Notes: generated from the letters alone by a model not told the origin. A stretch of DNA of 64,000 bases from Leisingera sp. M658 (GCF_025144145.1 NZ_CP083546.1:1256501-1320500), one strand, 5' to 3'. Shown: positions 8,334 through 17,990, numbered from the stretch's first letter. A program made the numbers and translations.

Positions 8334-8879
8334 TCACTCAACAGGCAGCGACAGGTTGAAGCCGCATTCATCCATCATCCTGCCATAGGCCGCGGTAAAT
8401 CCGCTCAACGACGCCTCATAGAACATGTCGTTCCCGGCCCAGATCTCTACCCAGCTTCCCTGTTTCATCGCTTGCAGCATCGGCAGGTGATCCGGGAACT
8501 GCAGCGCGCTTTCAGCTTCGGCCAGGCCTTCTTCGTTGATCCAGGAATTGATCCCGGCAGATACTGAGAAGCTGCGGTCAAAGTCAAAGATGAAATCCAC
8601 AGTGCCGCCCCGCTGCATCAGCGTCGGGTAATGGCGCGGCGCATATTCCTGCACCTTGGCCATCGGGTAAAAATCCGGCGGGCCGCCGTCGCCGGAAAAC
8701 ACCTCCAACGCCAGGATCGGGTCGCCATCGCCGCCGGTCCAGGCGCGGCAGGTCAGGTAGCTGTCTTGCTCGGTCTCATTCGGTTCAGTGGCGGCATGCC
8801 AGTCCTTGTAATTCCAGTAGTCCGCCCAGGCGGGGGAGGCCGCCAGCGCAGCCAGGCAAGCACCAAGGATCAGTCGCAT
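8334..8879 (-). CDS. exported hypothetical protein
   Basis: A 181-residue protein of unknown function with a clear signal peptide (LILGACLAALAASPAWA, cleavage near residue 18). The mature protein is acidic and aromatic-rich, with two Cys (one in YLTCRAW, one in DECGF) that could form a disulfide in the periplasm. The start at 8879 is chosen because AAAGGG lies 7 bases upstream; a TTG six codons earlier has no ribosome site. No domain is recognised. It faces efp convergently and follows the decayed kinase gene. Confidence 0.75.
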   Translation of the reverse strand: MRLILGACLAALAASPAWADYWNYKDWHAATEPNETEQDSYLTCRAWTGGDGDPILALEVFSGDGGPPDFYPMAKVQEYAPRHYPTLMQRGGTVDFIFDFDRSFSVSAGINSWINEEGLAEAESALQFPDHLPMLQAMKQGSWVEIWAGNDMFYEASLSGFTAAYGRMMDECGFNLSLPVE

Positions 8880-8939
8880 CAAATACCCTTTCAGCAATCC
8901 TGACGGCGACCCTAACCCAATCAGGTGAACAGAGGCTTG

Positions 8940-9549
8940 TCAGACCCTCAGCGCGTCCAGCCGCGTCTCCACCATGCTGCGGTAACTGGCACCGAACAGC
9001 CGCAGATGCACCAGCGCAGGCCACAGTTGAAAGATGGCCCGGCGCACCTCATGCCCCGGCTCCGGCGCGCCATAGCTTTCGTGAAACGCTTCAGGGCGTG
9101 CACCGAACAGATGCAGCATCGCCAGATCCACCTCTCCATCCCCTTAGTAACACGCAGGGTCGATCAGATAGGCGGAGCTGCCGCGGAACAATACGATGGC
9201 GGCCCACAGATTGCCATTCAGCAGAGAGATTGGCGGGCAGCAGGCAGCGGATCCGGCAGCCTGTCGCAAAGGGTCTTAAACCGCGATCGCAGATCCTGGG
9301 GCAGGGCGTCGGGAGCGGCCAGCAGGCGGCACTGACGCCCAGAACCTCCGGGGCAGGCGCGCCAGCGGCGCAAATGGCCTGAAGCATAGCCTCTTCCGCG
9401 GCAACCAGCGGCCCGGTCTTGGCCACCACCCGGCGGCTACCCGTCAGCTCCAGCAGCTGCACCTCGGACAAATTACCGCCATGCAGCGGGCGGGCGCGTG
9501 CGACTTCAGCGCCCAATAGGGAATGAAACGTTTCCTCCAGCCCGCTCAC
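8940..9549 (-). pseudogene. decayed fructosamine-kinase family gene
   Basis: Three pieces of a fructosamine/ketosamine-3-kinase can be read in changing frames. The N-terminal piece (from GTG 9549) has HGGNLSEVQLLEL and VVAKTGP, with the ATP-binding Lys. A middle piece has LPDPLPA and LLNGNLWAAIVLF, where the catalytic HGDLW of the family has become NGNLW. A C-terminal piece has EVDLAMLHLFGA and LWPALVHLRLFG. A TAA follows PACY just before the C-terminal piece. Roughly 80-90 residues of the kinase core are missing. The total span is about 610 bases where an intact gene needs about 800. The start overlaps the ygfZ stop (GTGA). Confidence 0.85.
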
Positions 9550-10280
9550 ACCTGCCAGATAACACGGGCCTCTCCGGCCAGCATCCGCTCCTTGGCGCGG
9601 TCGAACCGCAGATAGGCAATGCCTTTGCCGCCGGACTGGGTGAACAGCGTGCCCACGGGTTTACCGCCCGAGGTGATCTCAGTGCCAACCGGTGCCGTGC
9701 CCTCAACCTCCACCGTGCGGAACCCCTTGCGCAGCTCGGTCTTGTGTTTCATCCGCGCGGTGACCTCCTGGCCCACATAGCAGCCCTTGCGGAAATCCAC
9801 CCCGTTCAGCGCTTCGAACCCGGCTTCCAGAATATAACTTTCCGTTCCCAGCTCGACGCTGGTCTCAGGGATGCAATGGGCGACCCGGACCGCGTCCCAA
9901 TCACTGCCGTCATCGCCGCCTTCAGCGCCATAGAGCCGCCAGCCCATCGCCGCATGGCGCGGATCACTTAGGGCGCCCTCAGGCGCTGGACCTGTACCGC
10001 GTTTCACTTGCAGATCCGTCAGTTCCACCTGCACGTCAGCGCGCAGCCGGTACATGTTCAGCCGCTTCAGCAGGCCCTCGGCCAGTGACGCCTCCACATC
10101 CAAGAGCACCGCATCGCCATCAGCGGCCAGAAAGAAATCCGCCAGATACTTGCCCTGCGGCGTCAATAGCGCTGCATAGACCAGCCCATCGTCCAGCCGG
10201 TCGACATTGTTGGTCACCAGTCCCTGCAGAAAACTGCGGGCGTCGGCACCACTCAGGCGCAGGATGCGGCGGTCGTTCAT
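9546..10280 (-). CDS. ygfZ: folate-binding protein YgfZ
   Basis: A 244-residue folate-binding protein related to the glycine-cleavage T-protein, with a role in maintaining iron-sulfur enzymes and in tRNA modification. The family signature KGCYVGQE is present (in FRKGCYVGQEVTAR), including the conserved Cys. The start is ATG 10280 (MNDRRILRLSGADARS); the frame stays open further upstream but the family begins here. It diverges from the glycosyltransferase gene at 10369, and the decayed kinase gene follows with a 4-base overlap. Confidence 0.92.
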   Translation of the reverse strand: MNDRRILRLSGADARSFLQGLVTNNVDRLDDGLVYAALLTPQGKYLADFFLAADGDAVLLDVEASLAEGLLKRLNMYRLRADVQVELTDLQVKRGTGPAPEGALSDPRHAAMGWRLYGAEGGDDGSDWDAVRVAHCIPETSVELGTESYILEAGFEALNGVDFRKGCYVGQEVTARMKHKTELRKGFRTVEVEGTAPVGTEITSGGKPVGTLFTQSGGKGIAYLRFDRAKERMLAGEARVIWQV

Positions 10281-10368
10281 TTCATGTCTCCGGTGTTTCT
10301 CAGAGGACGTTTCATAGTTCCGCCCAGTGATATAGGAAGCAGGGCGGAAGAAAACAGGAAAACCACCC

Positions 10369-11049
10369 ATGCCCGCGCCGGTCAGCATCGTGATCCCCGC
10401 CTTGAACGCAAGCGAAGAGCTGCCCGCCACGCTCGAACATCTGATGGAGGGGCTGGCAGCAGGTCTGATCCGCGAACTGGTGATCACTGATGGCGGCTCC
10501 GCCGACGCCACCCGCGCCATCGCTGAGGGTGCCGGCGCAGAATGGATCAGCGGTGCGCCGTCGCGCGGCGGCCAGCTGCGCCGTGGCTGTGCGGCTGCCA
10601 AGGGGGACTGGCTGCTGATACTGCACGCCGACACCCGTCTGGAACCGGGCTGGGCCAAAGCCGTGGCGCAGCATCTGCAGACGGGGCAGGGCAGCCCCGC
10701 CTGTTTTCACCTGCGCTTCCGGGCGCGCGGGTTGATGCCGGCCTGGGTCGCGGGCTGGGCCAACCTGCGCACACGGCTGTTCGGGCTGCCCTATGGCGAT
10801 CAGGGCCTGCTGATCCAGCGCGCGGCGTATGAGGCCGCAGGCGGTTATCCCGACCAGCCGCTGATGGAGGACGTGGCCCTGGTGCGCCGCCTGCAGGGCA
10901 TGACGATTCTGCCAAGCGCGGCGCTGACCAGCGCCGCGCGCTACCAGCGCGCGGGCTGGCTCAGGCGAGGGGCACGCAACCTATGGACGCTGATGCAGTA
11001 TTTTCTGGGGCGGGATACGAGAAAGCTGGCTGCTTCTTACCGGAAATAG
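10369..11049 (+). CDS. family 2 glycosyltransferase (TIGR04283 type)
   Basis: A 226-residue soluble GT-A glycosyltransferase. It begins with the nucleotide-binding strand VSIVIPALNASEELPATL, has a DGGSAD turn, and the DxD-type motif HADT (in LLILHADTRLEPGW). GDQGLLIQR and MEDVALVRRL are typical of the TIGR04283 group, often annotated as rSAM/selenodomain-associated transferase 2. The sugar donor and acceptor are unknown, and no partner gene of that system is adjacent. It converges on the ABC transporter gene. Confidence 0.85.
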   Translation: MPAPVSIVIPALNASEELPATLEHLMEGLAAGLIRELVITDGGSADATRAIAEGAGAEWISGAPSRGGQLRRGCAAAKGDWLLILHADTRLEPGWAKAVAQHLQTGQGSPACFHLRFRARGLMPAWVAGWANLRTRLFGLPYGDQGLLIQRAAYEAAGGYPDQPLMEDVALVRRLQGMTILPSAALTSAARYQRAGWLRRGARNLWTLMQYFLGRDTRKLAASYRK

Positions 11050-11128
11050 AAGAGAGGGCAGGGTTCCTCCGTGGGCGGAAGCAAAGCGCCCGCCCATGGG
11101 GGCGGACGGGCGAAACATTCAAAGATAC

Positions 11129-13039
11129 TCAGCCGAACACCTTGCGCGAGAACCGGCGGAACCAGCGTTCCTTGCCGCTTGCAGCGCCACCCGGCACCTG
11201 TTCCGCCTGGGCGGCAATGCCGGCAGTATCCACCACCGTCTTGCCGTCCTGAAATTGCAGCCGGTAAAGGTCGGCATAGGTGCCGCCGCGCGCCAGCAGC
11301 TCTTCGTGGGTGCCCTGATCCAGCACCCGGCCGCGGTCCATTACCACGATCTTGTCGGCGTTGCGGATGGTCGACAGCCGGTGCGCGATCACCAGCGTGG
11401 TGCGCCCGCCCGACAACTTATCCAGCGCCTGCTGCACCACCTTCTCGGATTGCGCATCCAAGGCCGAGGTGGCCTCGTCCAGCAGCAGCACCGGCGTATT
11501 GCGCAGCAAGGCGCGGGCAATCACCACCCGCTGGCGCTGGCCGCCCGACAGGGCTGATCCGCGCGGCCCGACACGTGTCTCCAGCCCATGCTCCAGCTTG
11601 GGCAGGAAATCCGCCACATGCGAGGCCTCAAGCGCGGCTTGCAGCTCTGCGTCGGGTACATCGGTGCGGCCTAGCACGATATTTTCAAGCAGGGTCTCGT
11701 CAAACAGCATCGCATCCTGCGTCACCACCGAAAACAGGCTGCGCAGATCGGCGGTATTCAGATTGGTGACCTCAACCCCGCCCACGGTCACGGATCCCGC
11801 CTGCGGATCCACCATCCGGGTCAGCAGGTTGAAGATCGTCGATTTGCCAGCCCCCGAGGCCCCCACCAGCGCGGTGGTCTTGCCGGCTTCGGCCTCAAGT
11901 GTCAGCCCGTGCAGGATCTGTGCGTCGCCGTAATTCAGCTCAACTCCGCTCAGGTTGATGGCGGGAAGGCCCTGCGGCGCGGCCTGCGGATGTTCTGGCT
12001 CGCTCAGCAGGATCGGCGCATCCAGCAGCTCCTTGATCCGCTCCAGCGCTGCCGCCGCGCCCTGCCAAACACCGGAGATATTCGCCAGCCGCCGCATCGG
12101 TTCGAAACTCAGCCCGATTGAGGTGAAAAAACTCATGAACTGGCCCACGGATTTTTCGCCGGCGATGATCTCGTTGCCGCCATAAAGCAGCACCGCCATG
12201 AAACCGACACCGGCCATGATGTCGGTCATGCCCGAAATCGACGAAGTGCCAAAGGCTGCCTTCACTTCCGAGCGGACAAAGTCATCGGTGCGTTCGGAAA
12301 ACCTGTGGACCTGATATTCTTCCAGACGGTTCAGCTTGACCGGCACGATGCCGTGGAAAATCTCGTCCAGCCGGGTTGCCAGATCGGCGCCCAGATCCCG
12401 CGCCCGCGACGCCTTTTTGCGCACATAGCGCTGGATGGTCGAGATCGGCAGCAAGAGAACCGGCACCCCGACCAGCAGGATCAGCGTCCAGCGCCAATCG
12501 ATGCTGAAGGCAACACCCAGCACCGCCACCAGCGCCACCAGGTCGCGCCCGGCGCCGGTGATCACCGCCTGCCAGACCGCGTTGATGGCATAGACATCCG
12601 ACTGGATCCGCTGAATCAGCAGCCCCGGAGGGTGCTGCTGGTGAAACGCCGGGTCCTGGCGGATCAGCCGCGCCAGCATGTCCTTGCGCAGATGTGCGGC
12701 CGAGGTCTGCGAAACCTTGCTCAGCAGCACCTTCTGGGTGACGCTGGACACGCCGCGCAATGTGAAGATCGCCAGAAACGCCAGGCTGACCCAGACCAGT
12801 GCGTTTGAATTGCCCGCAACAAACACCAGATCGAACATCGGCTGCATCATATAGCCAAGCGCGCCCATGGTGGCGCCTTCCAGCAGCATAAAGATCGCGG
12901 CAATGCCCAATAGGCCGATGTAATGGCGCAGGTAACCGCGCCACAGCCAGCCAAACAGCTCGCGCGAGGATTTGTGAGGCTGGCTCATACGGGGAGGGTC
13001 CGGCAGGGAGTTCGGGTCATTTCGCGCCTTTTCTGACAT
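11129..13039 (-). CDS. MsbA-like ABC exporter (membrane and ATPase domains fused)
   Basis: A 636-residue half-transporter. Residues from about 45 to 330 hold six membrane helices (IGLLGIAAIFMLLEGATM is the first), followed by a nucleotide-binding domain with Walker A GASGAGKST, signature LSGGQRQR and Walker B VLLLDEATSALD. The architecture matches MsbA/LmrA-type lipid or drug exporters that act as homodimers; the substrate is not evident. The start MSEKARND at 13039 is the most plausible; an internal ATG at 12988 is possible, and neither has a strong Shine-Dalgarno. Confidence 0.88.
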   Translation of the reverse strand: MSEKARNDPNSLPDPPRMSQPHKSSRELFGWLWRGYLRHYIGLLGIAAIFMLLEGATMGALGYMMQPMFDLVFVAGNSNALVWVSLAFLAIFTLRGVSSVTQKVLLSKVSQTSAAHLRKDMLARLIRQDPAFHQQHPPGLLIQRIQSDVYAINAVWQAVITGAGRDLVALVAVLGVAFSIDWRWTLILLVGVPVLLLPISTIQRYVRKKASRARDLGADLATRLDEIFHGIVPVKLNRLEEYQVHRFSERTDDFVRSEVKAAFGTSSISGMTDIMAGVGFMAVLLYGGNEIIAGEKSVGQFMSFFTSIGLSFEPMRRLANISGVWQGAAAALERIKELLDAPILLSEPEHPQAAPQGLPAINLSGVELNYGDAQILHGLTLEAEAGKTTALVGASGAGKSTIFNLLTRMVDPQAGSVTVGGVEVTNLNTADLRSLFSVVTQDAMLFDETLLENIVLGRTDVPDAELQAALEASHVADFLPKLEHGLETRVGPRGSALSGGQRQRVVIARALLRNTPVLLLDEATSALDAQSEKVVQQALDKLSGGRTTLVIAHRLSTIRNADKIVVMDRGRVLDQGTHEELLARGGTYADLYRLQFQDGKTVVDTAGIAAQAEQVPGGAASGKERWFRRFSRKVFG

Positions 13040-13192
13040 GCCGCAACCATTTAAGCAGCTCGGCTGCAGGGCGCAAGCAATTCGCCGTGACGCTGCGGAC
13101 TGTGGAATTGACCCTGCGGGATCGCCGGCTACTGTGCCGCAAAGGATCAACCGCGGCGCGCGATGGCGTCTGCGCTGCAAGGAACATTGCCC

Positions 13193-14401
13193 ATGAGCGG
13201 ATCAGTGAACATATCGGCAGGCCGGTCTTACCTGGCCATTCCGGGCCCATCGGTGGTGCCGGACCAGGTGCTGCAGGCGATGCACCGGGCCTCTCCCAAC
13301 ATTTATGCCGGTGATCTGGTTGAAATGACCGCCACCCTGATCCCGGACCTGCAGCGGATCGCCCGCACCCGGCATCAGGTTGCGATCTATATCTCCAACG
13401 GCCACGGCGCCTGGGAGGCGGCACTGCAGAACACGCTGCAGCCGGGCGACCTGGTGCTGGTGCCTTCCTCGGGCCGTTTTGCGATCGGCTGGTCGGAAAT
13501 GGCCGAAGGGCTGGGTATCGAGGCTGAGGTTCTCGATTTCGGCAATCACGCGCCCTGGGACCTGGACCGGATTGCCGAACGGATCGCCGCGGACAGGGAC
13601 CACCGCATCAAGGCGGTGCTGGGCGTGCATGTGGATACATCCAGTTCGATCCGCAACGATGTGGCCGCCCTGCGCGGCATTCTGGATGCGGCGGGCCATC
13701 CGGCATTGCTGATGGCCGATTGCATCGCCTCATTGGGCTGTGAGCGGTTCGAGATGGATGCCTGGGGCGTCGATGTGATGGTCTCCGCCTGCCAGAAGGG
13801 GCTAATGGTGCCGCCGGGCCTTGGCTTTGTCTTCTTCAATGACCGGGCCGCCGCTGCCCGCAAAGCCCTGCCGCGGATCAGCCGCTACTGGGACTGGGTG
13901 CCGCGCGCCAACCCGGCTGAGTTCTATCAGTATTTCGGCGGCACCGCGCCCACCCATCACCTTTATGGTCTGCGCGCCGCGCTGGACATGATCCACGCCG
14001 AGGGGATCGAAAATGTCTGGAACCGCCACGCCCGACTGGCCCGCACCATTTGGGCCGCCTGCGAGGCCTGGAGCAGCGCAGGCCCGCTGCGCATGAACGT
14101 GCCGGACCGGACCTTGCGCTCAAATGCGGTCACGGCGCTGCATATCGGGTCGCCGCTGGGCACCGAACTGCGCATGTGGCTGGAACAGCACCTGGGCCTG
14201 ACGCTGGGCATCGGCCTTGGCATGGCGGCGCCAAACAGCCCGGACTGGCACGGGTTTTTCCGGCTGGGCCATATGGGTCATGTGAACGGCCATATGGCGA
14301 TGGGCCTGCTGGGCGGCATCGACACCGGTTTCAAGGCGCTGGGCATTCCGCACGGGCCGGGCGCGCTGGACGCGGCTGCAACAGCCCTGGCCGCACGCTA
14401 G
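13193..14401 (+). CDS. class V aminotransferase (alanine/serine-glyoxylate type)
   Basis: A 402-residue fold-type I PLP enzyme of the alanine-glyoxylate/serine-glyoxylate aminotransferase group. The PLP Lys is in SACQKGLMVPPG, the N-terminus YLAIPGPSVVPDQV is typical, and a GTAPTHHLYGLR segment contributes to the active site. The start at 13193 has AAGGAA about 8 bases upstream; an earlier in-frame ATG at 13163 does not. In roseobacters related enzymes act in glyoxylate, serine or taurine metabolism; the donor cannot be told from sequence alone. It is divergent from the ABC exporter. Confidence 0.85.
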   Translation: MSGSVNISAGRSYLAIPGPSVVPDQVLQAMHRASPNIYAGDLVEMTATLIPDLQRIARTRHQVAIYISNGHGAWEAALQNTLQPGDLVLVPSSGRFAIGWSEMAEGLGIEAEVLDFGNHAPWDLDRIAERIAADRDHRIKAVLGVHVDTSSSIRNDVAALRGILDAAGHPALLMADCIASLGCERFEMDAWGVDVMVSACQKGLMVPPGLGFVFFNDRAAAARKALPRISRYWDWVPRANPAEFYQYFGGTAPTHHLYGLRAALDMIHAEGIENVWNRHARLARTIWAACEAWSSAGPLRMNVPDRTLRSNAVTALHIGSPLGTELRMWLEQHLGLTLGIGLGMAAPNSPDWHGFFRLGHMGHVNGHMAMGLLGGIDTGFKALGIPHGPGALDAAATALAAR

Positions 14402-14431
14402 CAGCCGTTCAGAAACAGGCAGAAGGCGGGG

Positions 14432-14626
14432 TTACGCCTTCCGTGCATTCAGGCGGATATCCAGCCTGGTGATTAGATGGTTGATCAGCACCGCCAGCAC
14501 CAGAACAGGCACCATTCCGTACATCACCCAGACCACAAAGAAGATCCACATCAGGTTGATTCCGGCAAAGGTGATTGCGGCAGTGAAGAAATCCGGCATG
14601 TTGGCCGGCAGTTCAGGGTCACGCAT
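14432..14626 (-). CDS. small membrane protein
   Basis: A 64-residue protein with one long or two short membrane segments (FFTAAITFAGINLMWIFFVV, then MVPVLVLAVLINHLI) and a basic tail. GGGAGA lies 7 bases before the ATG at 14626, which fixes a start well inside a longer open frame. It lies 90 bases downstream of the hisC-like gene on the same strand. Function unknown. Confidence 0.7.
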   Translation of the reverse strand: MRDPELPANMPDFFTAAITFAGINLMWIFFVVWVMYGMVPVLVLAVLINHLITRLDIRLNARKA

Positions 14627-14716
14627 GACAATTCTCCCGGTTCTACTCCAAAATGGTAGTCCAGGAGTGGTGAATGTCCGGTAAAACTGCCGCGATCCGG
14701 CGGCGGTTGGCAAAAT

Positions 14717-15826
14717 TCAGCCACCCCGTGCCGATGCTAAAGCCCGCGGCAGGGCCGCGGCAAAGCCATCCAGCTCCGCTTCCGGCCCGCAGCTCACCCG
14801 GATGCAGCGGTTTTGCGGCGCGGCAAAGGGCATCCGCACAAAGATCCCGTGATCCACCAGACCATCCAGAACCGCCTTGGCAAACACCCCGTCCTTGCCG
14901 CAATCAATCGCCACAAAATTGGTGGCCGAGGGCAGGGCGCTCAGCCCGTTTCCCACCGCAATCTTCGCAATCCGGCGCCGTGCGCCCGCGATCTGCCCCA
15001 GCACCTGCGCCAGCCAGTCCTGATCCTGCAAGGCCGCCAATGCGCCGGCCTGTGCCGCCCGGTTCATGCCGAAATGATTGCGCACCTTGTTGAAGGCAGA
15101 GATCAGCTCCGGATGCGCCATCGCATAACCCGCCCGTGCACCGGCCATGCCATAGGCCTTCGAGAACGTCCGCATCCGGATCACCCGCATATCATCCGCA
15201 CTGATGGGGGCCGCGGTGCCCACGGGCGCGCATTCCACATAAGCCTCGTCCAGCAGCAGCAGGCAGCCCTCCGGAAGGTGGTCCAGCGCTGCGGCAATAT
15301 CGGCGCCCCGGTGCCAGCTGCCCATCGGATTGTCCGGATTGGCCAGATAGACGATCTTGGCATCCACCTCCGCCGCCCTGTTAAACAATGCCTCAAAATC
15401 CTCGCGGTCATTCTTGTAGGGCACCGTGTGCAGCACCCCGCCAAACCCCGCGACATGGTAATTGAACGTCGGATAGGCCCCCAGCGAGGTCACAACCGCA
15501 TCGCCCGGCCCGATCAGCAGCCGCACCAGATAGCCGAGCAACCCGTCGATACCTTCACCGACAATGATATGCTCAGGGTTCACCCCATGATGTGCCGATA
15601 GCGCCTGACGCAGATCATGGCTTTGCGCATCGCCGTATTTCCAGATCTCCGCCGCCGCTTTGGCCATTGCCTCAACTGCTTTGGGCGAGGGGCCGAATAT
15701 GTTCTCATTCGCCCCCAGCCGCGCCGCAAAAGGCGCGCCGCGCTCACGCTCCTGCGTTTCGGGGCCGACAAACGGCACGGCGGCGGGCAGGGAAAGCGAA
15801 AGCGGGGTGTAGCGGGGACCAGTCAT
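14717..15826 (-). CDS. histidinol-phosphate aminotransferase-like PLP enzyme
   Basis: A 369-residue class I/II aminotransferase of the HisC type. The PLP Lys lies in RTFSKAYGMAGARAG, preceded by the cofactor-phosphate and Asp region YLANPDNPMGSW and LLLDEAYVE. The N-terminal LGANENIFGPSP is the usual HisC start of the fold. It could be a second histidinol-phosphate aminotransferase or an aromatic aminotransferase; no his genes are nearby. Its start overlaps a possible upstream extension of the divergent gene, which supports placing that gene's start at 15921. Confidence 0.85.
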   Translation of the reverse strand: MTGPRYTPLSLSLPAAVPFVGPETQERERGAPFAARLGANENIFGPSPKAVEAMAKAAAEIWKYGDAQSHDLRQALSAHHGVNPEHIIVGEGIDGLLGYLVRLLIGPGDAVVTSLGAYPTFNYHVAGFGGVLHTVPYKNDREDFEALFNRAAEVDAKIVYLANPDNPMGSWHRGADIAAALDHLPEGCLLLLDEAYVECAPVGTAAPISADDMRVIRMRTFSKAYGMAGARAGYAMAHPELISAFNKVRNHFGMNRAAQAGALAALQDQDWLAQVLGQIAGARRRIAKIAVGNGLSALPSATNFVAIDCGKDGVFAKAVLDGLVDHGIFVRMPFAAPQNRCIRVSCGPEAELDGFAAALPRALASARGG

Positions 15827-15920
15827 GGCCGCAGATAACCCCAAGCCCGCAAACGGGGCAAGGCTTGCGTCACCGTTCCCTGCCGCGCAGATTACACCCG
15901 GATTTCCAGAGGATTCTTTC

Positions 15921-16985
15921 ATGCGCATTGTTCTGGCCGTGCTGGCCGCCGCCCTGGGCTACCTGCTGTTCTGGCCTGTCCCGGTGGACCCGGTCGCCTA
16001 TGACCTGCCCGCAGCGCCGGGCTTTACCGGTGCCTACGCTGAAAACCGCGCCCTGGATGCGGCAGAGCTGATCACACTGCCCGATGGCGAAGCAGGCCCC
16101 GAAGACCTGGCCGAACTCCCGGACGGTGCGGTCTACACCACCAGCCTGTCCGGAAATCTCTACCGGATTGACGGGGCAGAACCTGTGCTGGCCGACCGCT
16201 TGGGCGGCCGCCCGCTGGGGCTGAAGGCCGGGCCGGACGGCGCGCTCTACATCGCTGACAGCTTCCGCGGCATCCTGCGCTGGTCTGGGCCCGGCACCCT
16301 GGAAGTGCTGGCAGACAGCGTGGGCGGCGCCCCCATCATCTATGCCAACCAGCTTGATGTGGCACGGGACGGCACCGTCTATTTCTCTAACTCTTCCGAC
16401 CGCTTCGACCCGGAAACCATGGGCGGCACCAAACCCACCTCGATCCTCACTATCTGGGAACATTCGGACAGCGGCTATGTCGCCCGCTTGGCGCCTGACG
16501 GCAGCGTAGAAAAGCTCGCCGCAGGCTTTGTCTACACCAATGGTATCGCCCTGTCCCCGGACGAAGACTTCCTCTTGATCAACGAAACCGGCCGCGCCCG
16601 TATCCACCGGCTTTGGCTCAAGGGGGACAGGGCGGGCCAGCAAGAGGTCTTTCTTGATAATCTCCCCGGCTATCCCGACAACCTTGAAGGCCAGGGCGAC
16701 GGTACCTATTGGCTCGCCTTTGCCAGCCCGCGCCTGCCGTCGGAAAAGCTGATGCCATACCCGGCATTGCGCAAACTGATCTGGCGGCTGGGACCGATGG
16801 TGCGCCCGGCGCCGGTGCATCGCGGCATGCTGATGCAGTTCGACGGGCAGGGGAAGACCTTGCGCACGCTGCAGGACCCGGACGGGCGCCTTGGCGTCAC
16901 CACCGGCGGCAAGCTGGCAGGCGGGCAGCTTTACGTGATGACACTCGATTCGCCCTGGTTCGCCCGAATGCCATTGCAGCCCTGA
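15921..16985 (+). CDS. SMP-30/strictosidine-synthase-like beta-propeller protein
   Basis: A 354-residue protein with an N-terminal membrane or signal segment (VLAVLAAALGYLLFWPV) and a six-bladed propeller of the SMP-30/strictosidine synthase superfamily. Recognisable blade motifs are GPDGALYIADSFRGI, FVYTNGIALSPDEDFL and DNLEGQGDGTYWLAF. Members include lactonases and membrane-anchored esterase-like proteins; the substrate is unknown. AGAGGA 7 bases before ATG 15921 fixes the start. The crotonase-fold gene follows on the same strand after 77 bases. Confidence 0.82.
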   Translation: MRIVLAVLAAALGYLLFWPVPVDPVAYDLPAAPGFTGAYAENRALDAAELITLPDGEAGPEDLAELPDGAVYTTSLSGNLYRIDGAEPVLADRLGGRPLGLKAGPDGALYIADSFRGILRWSGPGTLEVLADSVGGAPIIYANQLDVARDGTVYFSNSSDRFDPETMGGTKPTSILTIWEHSDSGYVARLAPDGSVEKLAAGFVYTNGIALSPDEDFLLINETGRARIHRLWLKGDRAGQQEVFLDNLPGYPDNLEGQGDGTYWLAFASPRLPSEKLMPYPALRKLIWRLGPMVRPAPVHRGMLMQFDGQGKTLRTLQDPDGRLGVTTGGKLAGGQLYVMTLDSPWFARMPLQP

Positions 16986-17062
16986 CCTTTCCCCCACGTT
17001 GGGCTGGCATCCCGTCCGTTGCCGGGGCAGGCTGGCGGCAGATCAGCAGCGGGGAACAAACC

Positions 17063-17848
17063 ATGGCACGCGTCACCACCGGCTACAAGGACCACATCGC
17101 CTATGTCACGCTTGCCCGCCCGGACAAGCACAACGCCCTGGACGAGGAGATGATCGAGGCAATCATCACCGCCGGCCAGGAGGTGGCGGAATCGGACGCC
17201 CGCGCTGTGGTGCTGGCAGGCAGCGGCAACAGCTTCTGCGCCGGTCTCGACATGGCCGCTCTGGCCGGCTTTGCGCAGCGCGACCTCAGCACCCTGATTA
17301 TGGAGCGCACCCACCACGACGCCAACGCGTTCCAGGAGGTGGCGATGGTCTGGCGCCGGATGCCGGTGCCGGTGATCGCCGCCATTCACGGCGCCTGTTT
17401 CGGCGGCGGGCTGCAGATCGCGCTGGGCGCCGACATCCGCATTGCCCACCCCGAGGCGCAGCTGTCGGTGATGGAGATGAAATGGGGGCTGATCCCGGAT
17501 ATGGGCGGCATGGCGCTGCTGCCGCGGCTGCTGCGCTCGGACGTTTTGCGCCGGCTCACTTACACGGCTGAAAAAATCGCCGCCCCGCAGGCGATGGACT
17601 GGGGGCTGGTGAGCGAACTGGCAGACAGTCCGCTTGCCCGCGCCCAGGAACTGGCCACCGTGATCGCAGCAAAAAGCCCCTCCGCCATCCGGGCCGCCAA
17701 ACGTATGATCGCTTTTGCCGAAAGCGGTGCCGCCCAGGCCGATGTGCTGCTGGCCGAAAGCGCCGGACAGCTGGACCTGATCGGAAAGCCGGATCAGATG
17801 GAGGCCGTCGCGGCGCAGTTGCAAAAACGCCCGCCGGATTTCGGCTGA
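17063..17848 (+). CDS. enoyl-CoA hydratase/isomerase (crotonase) family protein
   Basis: A 261-residue crotonase-fold enzyme. The first oxyanion-hole segment is GSGNSFCAGLDMAAL and the second HGACFGGGLQIALGADIRIA. ALDEEM near the N-terminus and SVMEMKWGLIPDMGG follow the family pattern, with a Glu and an Asp placed for hydratase or isomerase chemistry. The substrate acyl-CoA is unknown. GGGGA lies about 8 bases before ATG 17063. It shares a strand with the propeller gene and ends before a long non-coding stretch. Confidence 0.88.
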   Translation: MARVTTGYKDHIAYVTLARPDKHNALDEEMIEAIITAGQEVAESDARAVVLAGSGNSFCAGLDMAALAGFAQRDLSTLIMERTHHDANAFQEVAMVWRRMPVPVIAAIHGACFGGGLQIALGADIRIAHPEAQLSVMEMKWGLIPDMGGMALLPRLLRSDVLRRLTYTAEKIAAPQAMDWGLVSELADSPLARAQELATVIAAKSPSAIRAAKRMIAFAESGAAQADVLLAESAGQLDLIGKPDQMEAVAAQLQKRPPDFG

Positions 17849-17920
17849 GCCCTGCCAGGGAGGATTCTTCTCCGCCACGTGCCGCCGTCCGCGTGGTGCT
17901 GAACCGGAATTCCAAAAGCT

Positions 17921-17984
17921 TCTTCTGGCGGTAAATATCCCCGCCGGAGGCAGCGCCCGGAACGGGCGCTTCGCTGCCGGCGGG
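17921..17984 (+). repeat. AAATAC-type 3' element with nested hairpin
   Basis: CTTCTTCTGG followed by TAAATATCCCC, a relaxed match to the TTCTTTCTGG..AAATACCC elements at 51975 and 56215. The attached inverted repeat is nested: outer arms CCCGCCGG (17940-17947)/CCGGCGGG (17977-17984) and inner perfect arms GCGCCCG (17953-17959)/CGGGCGC (17963-17969) with loop GAA. Confidence 0.5.
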
Positions 17985-17990
17985 CCTTCA

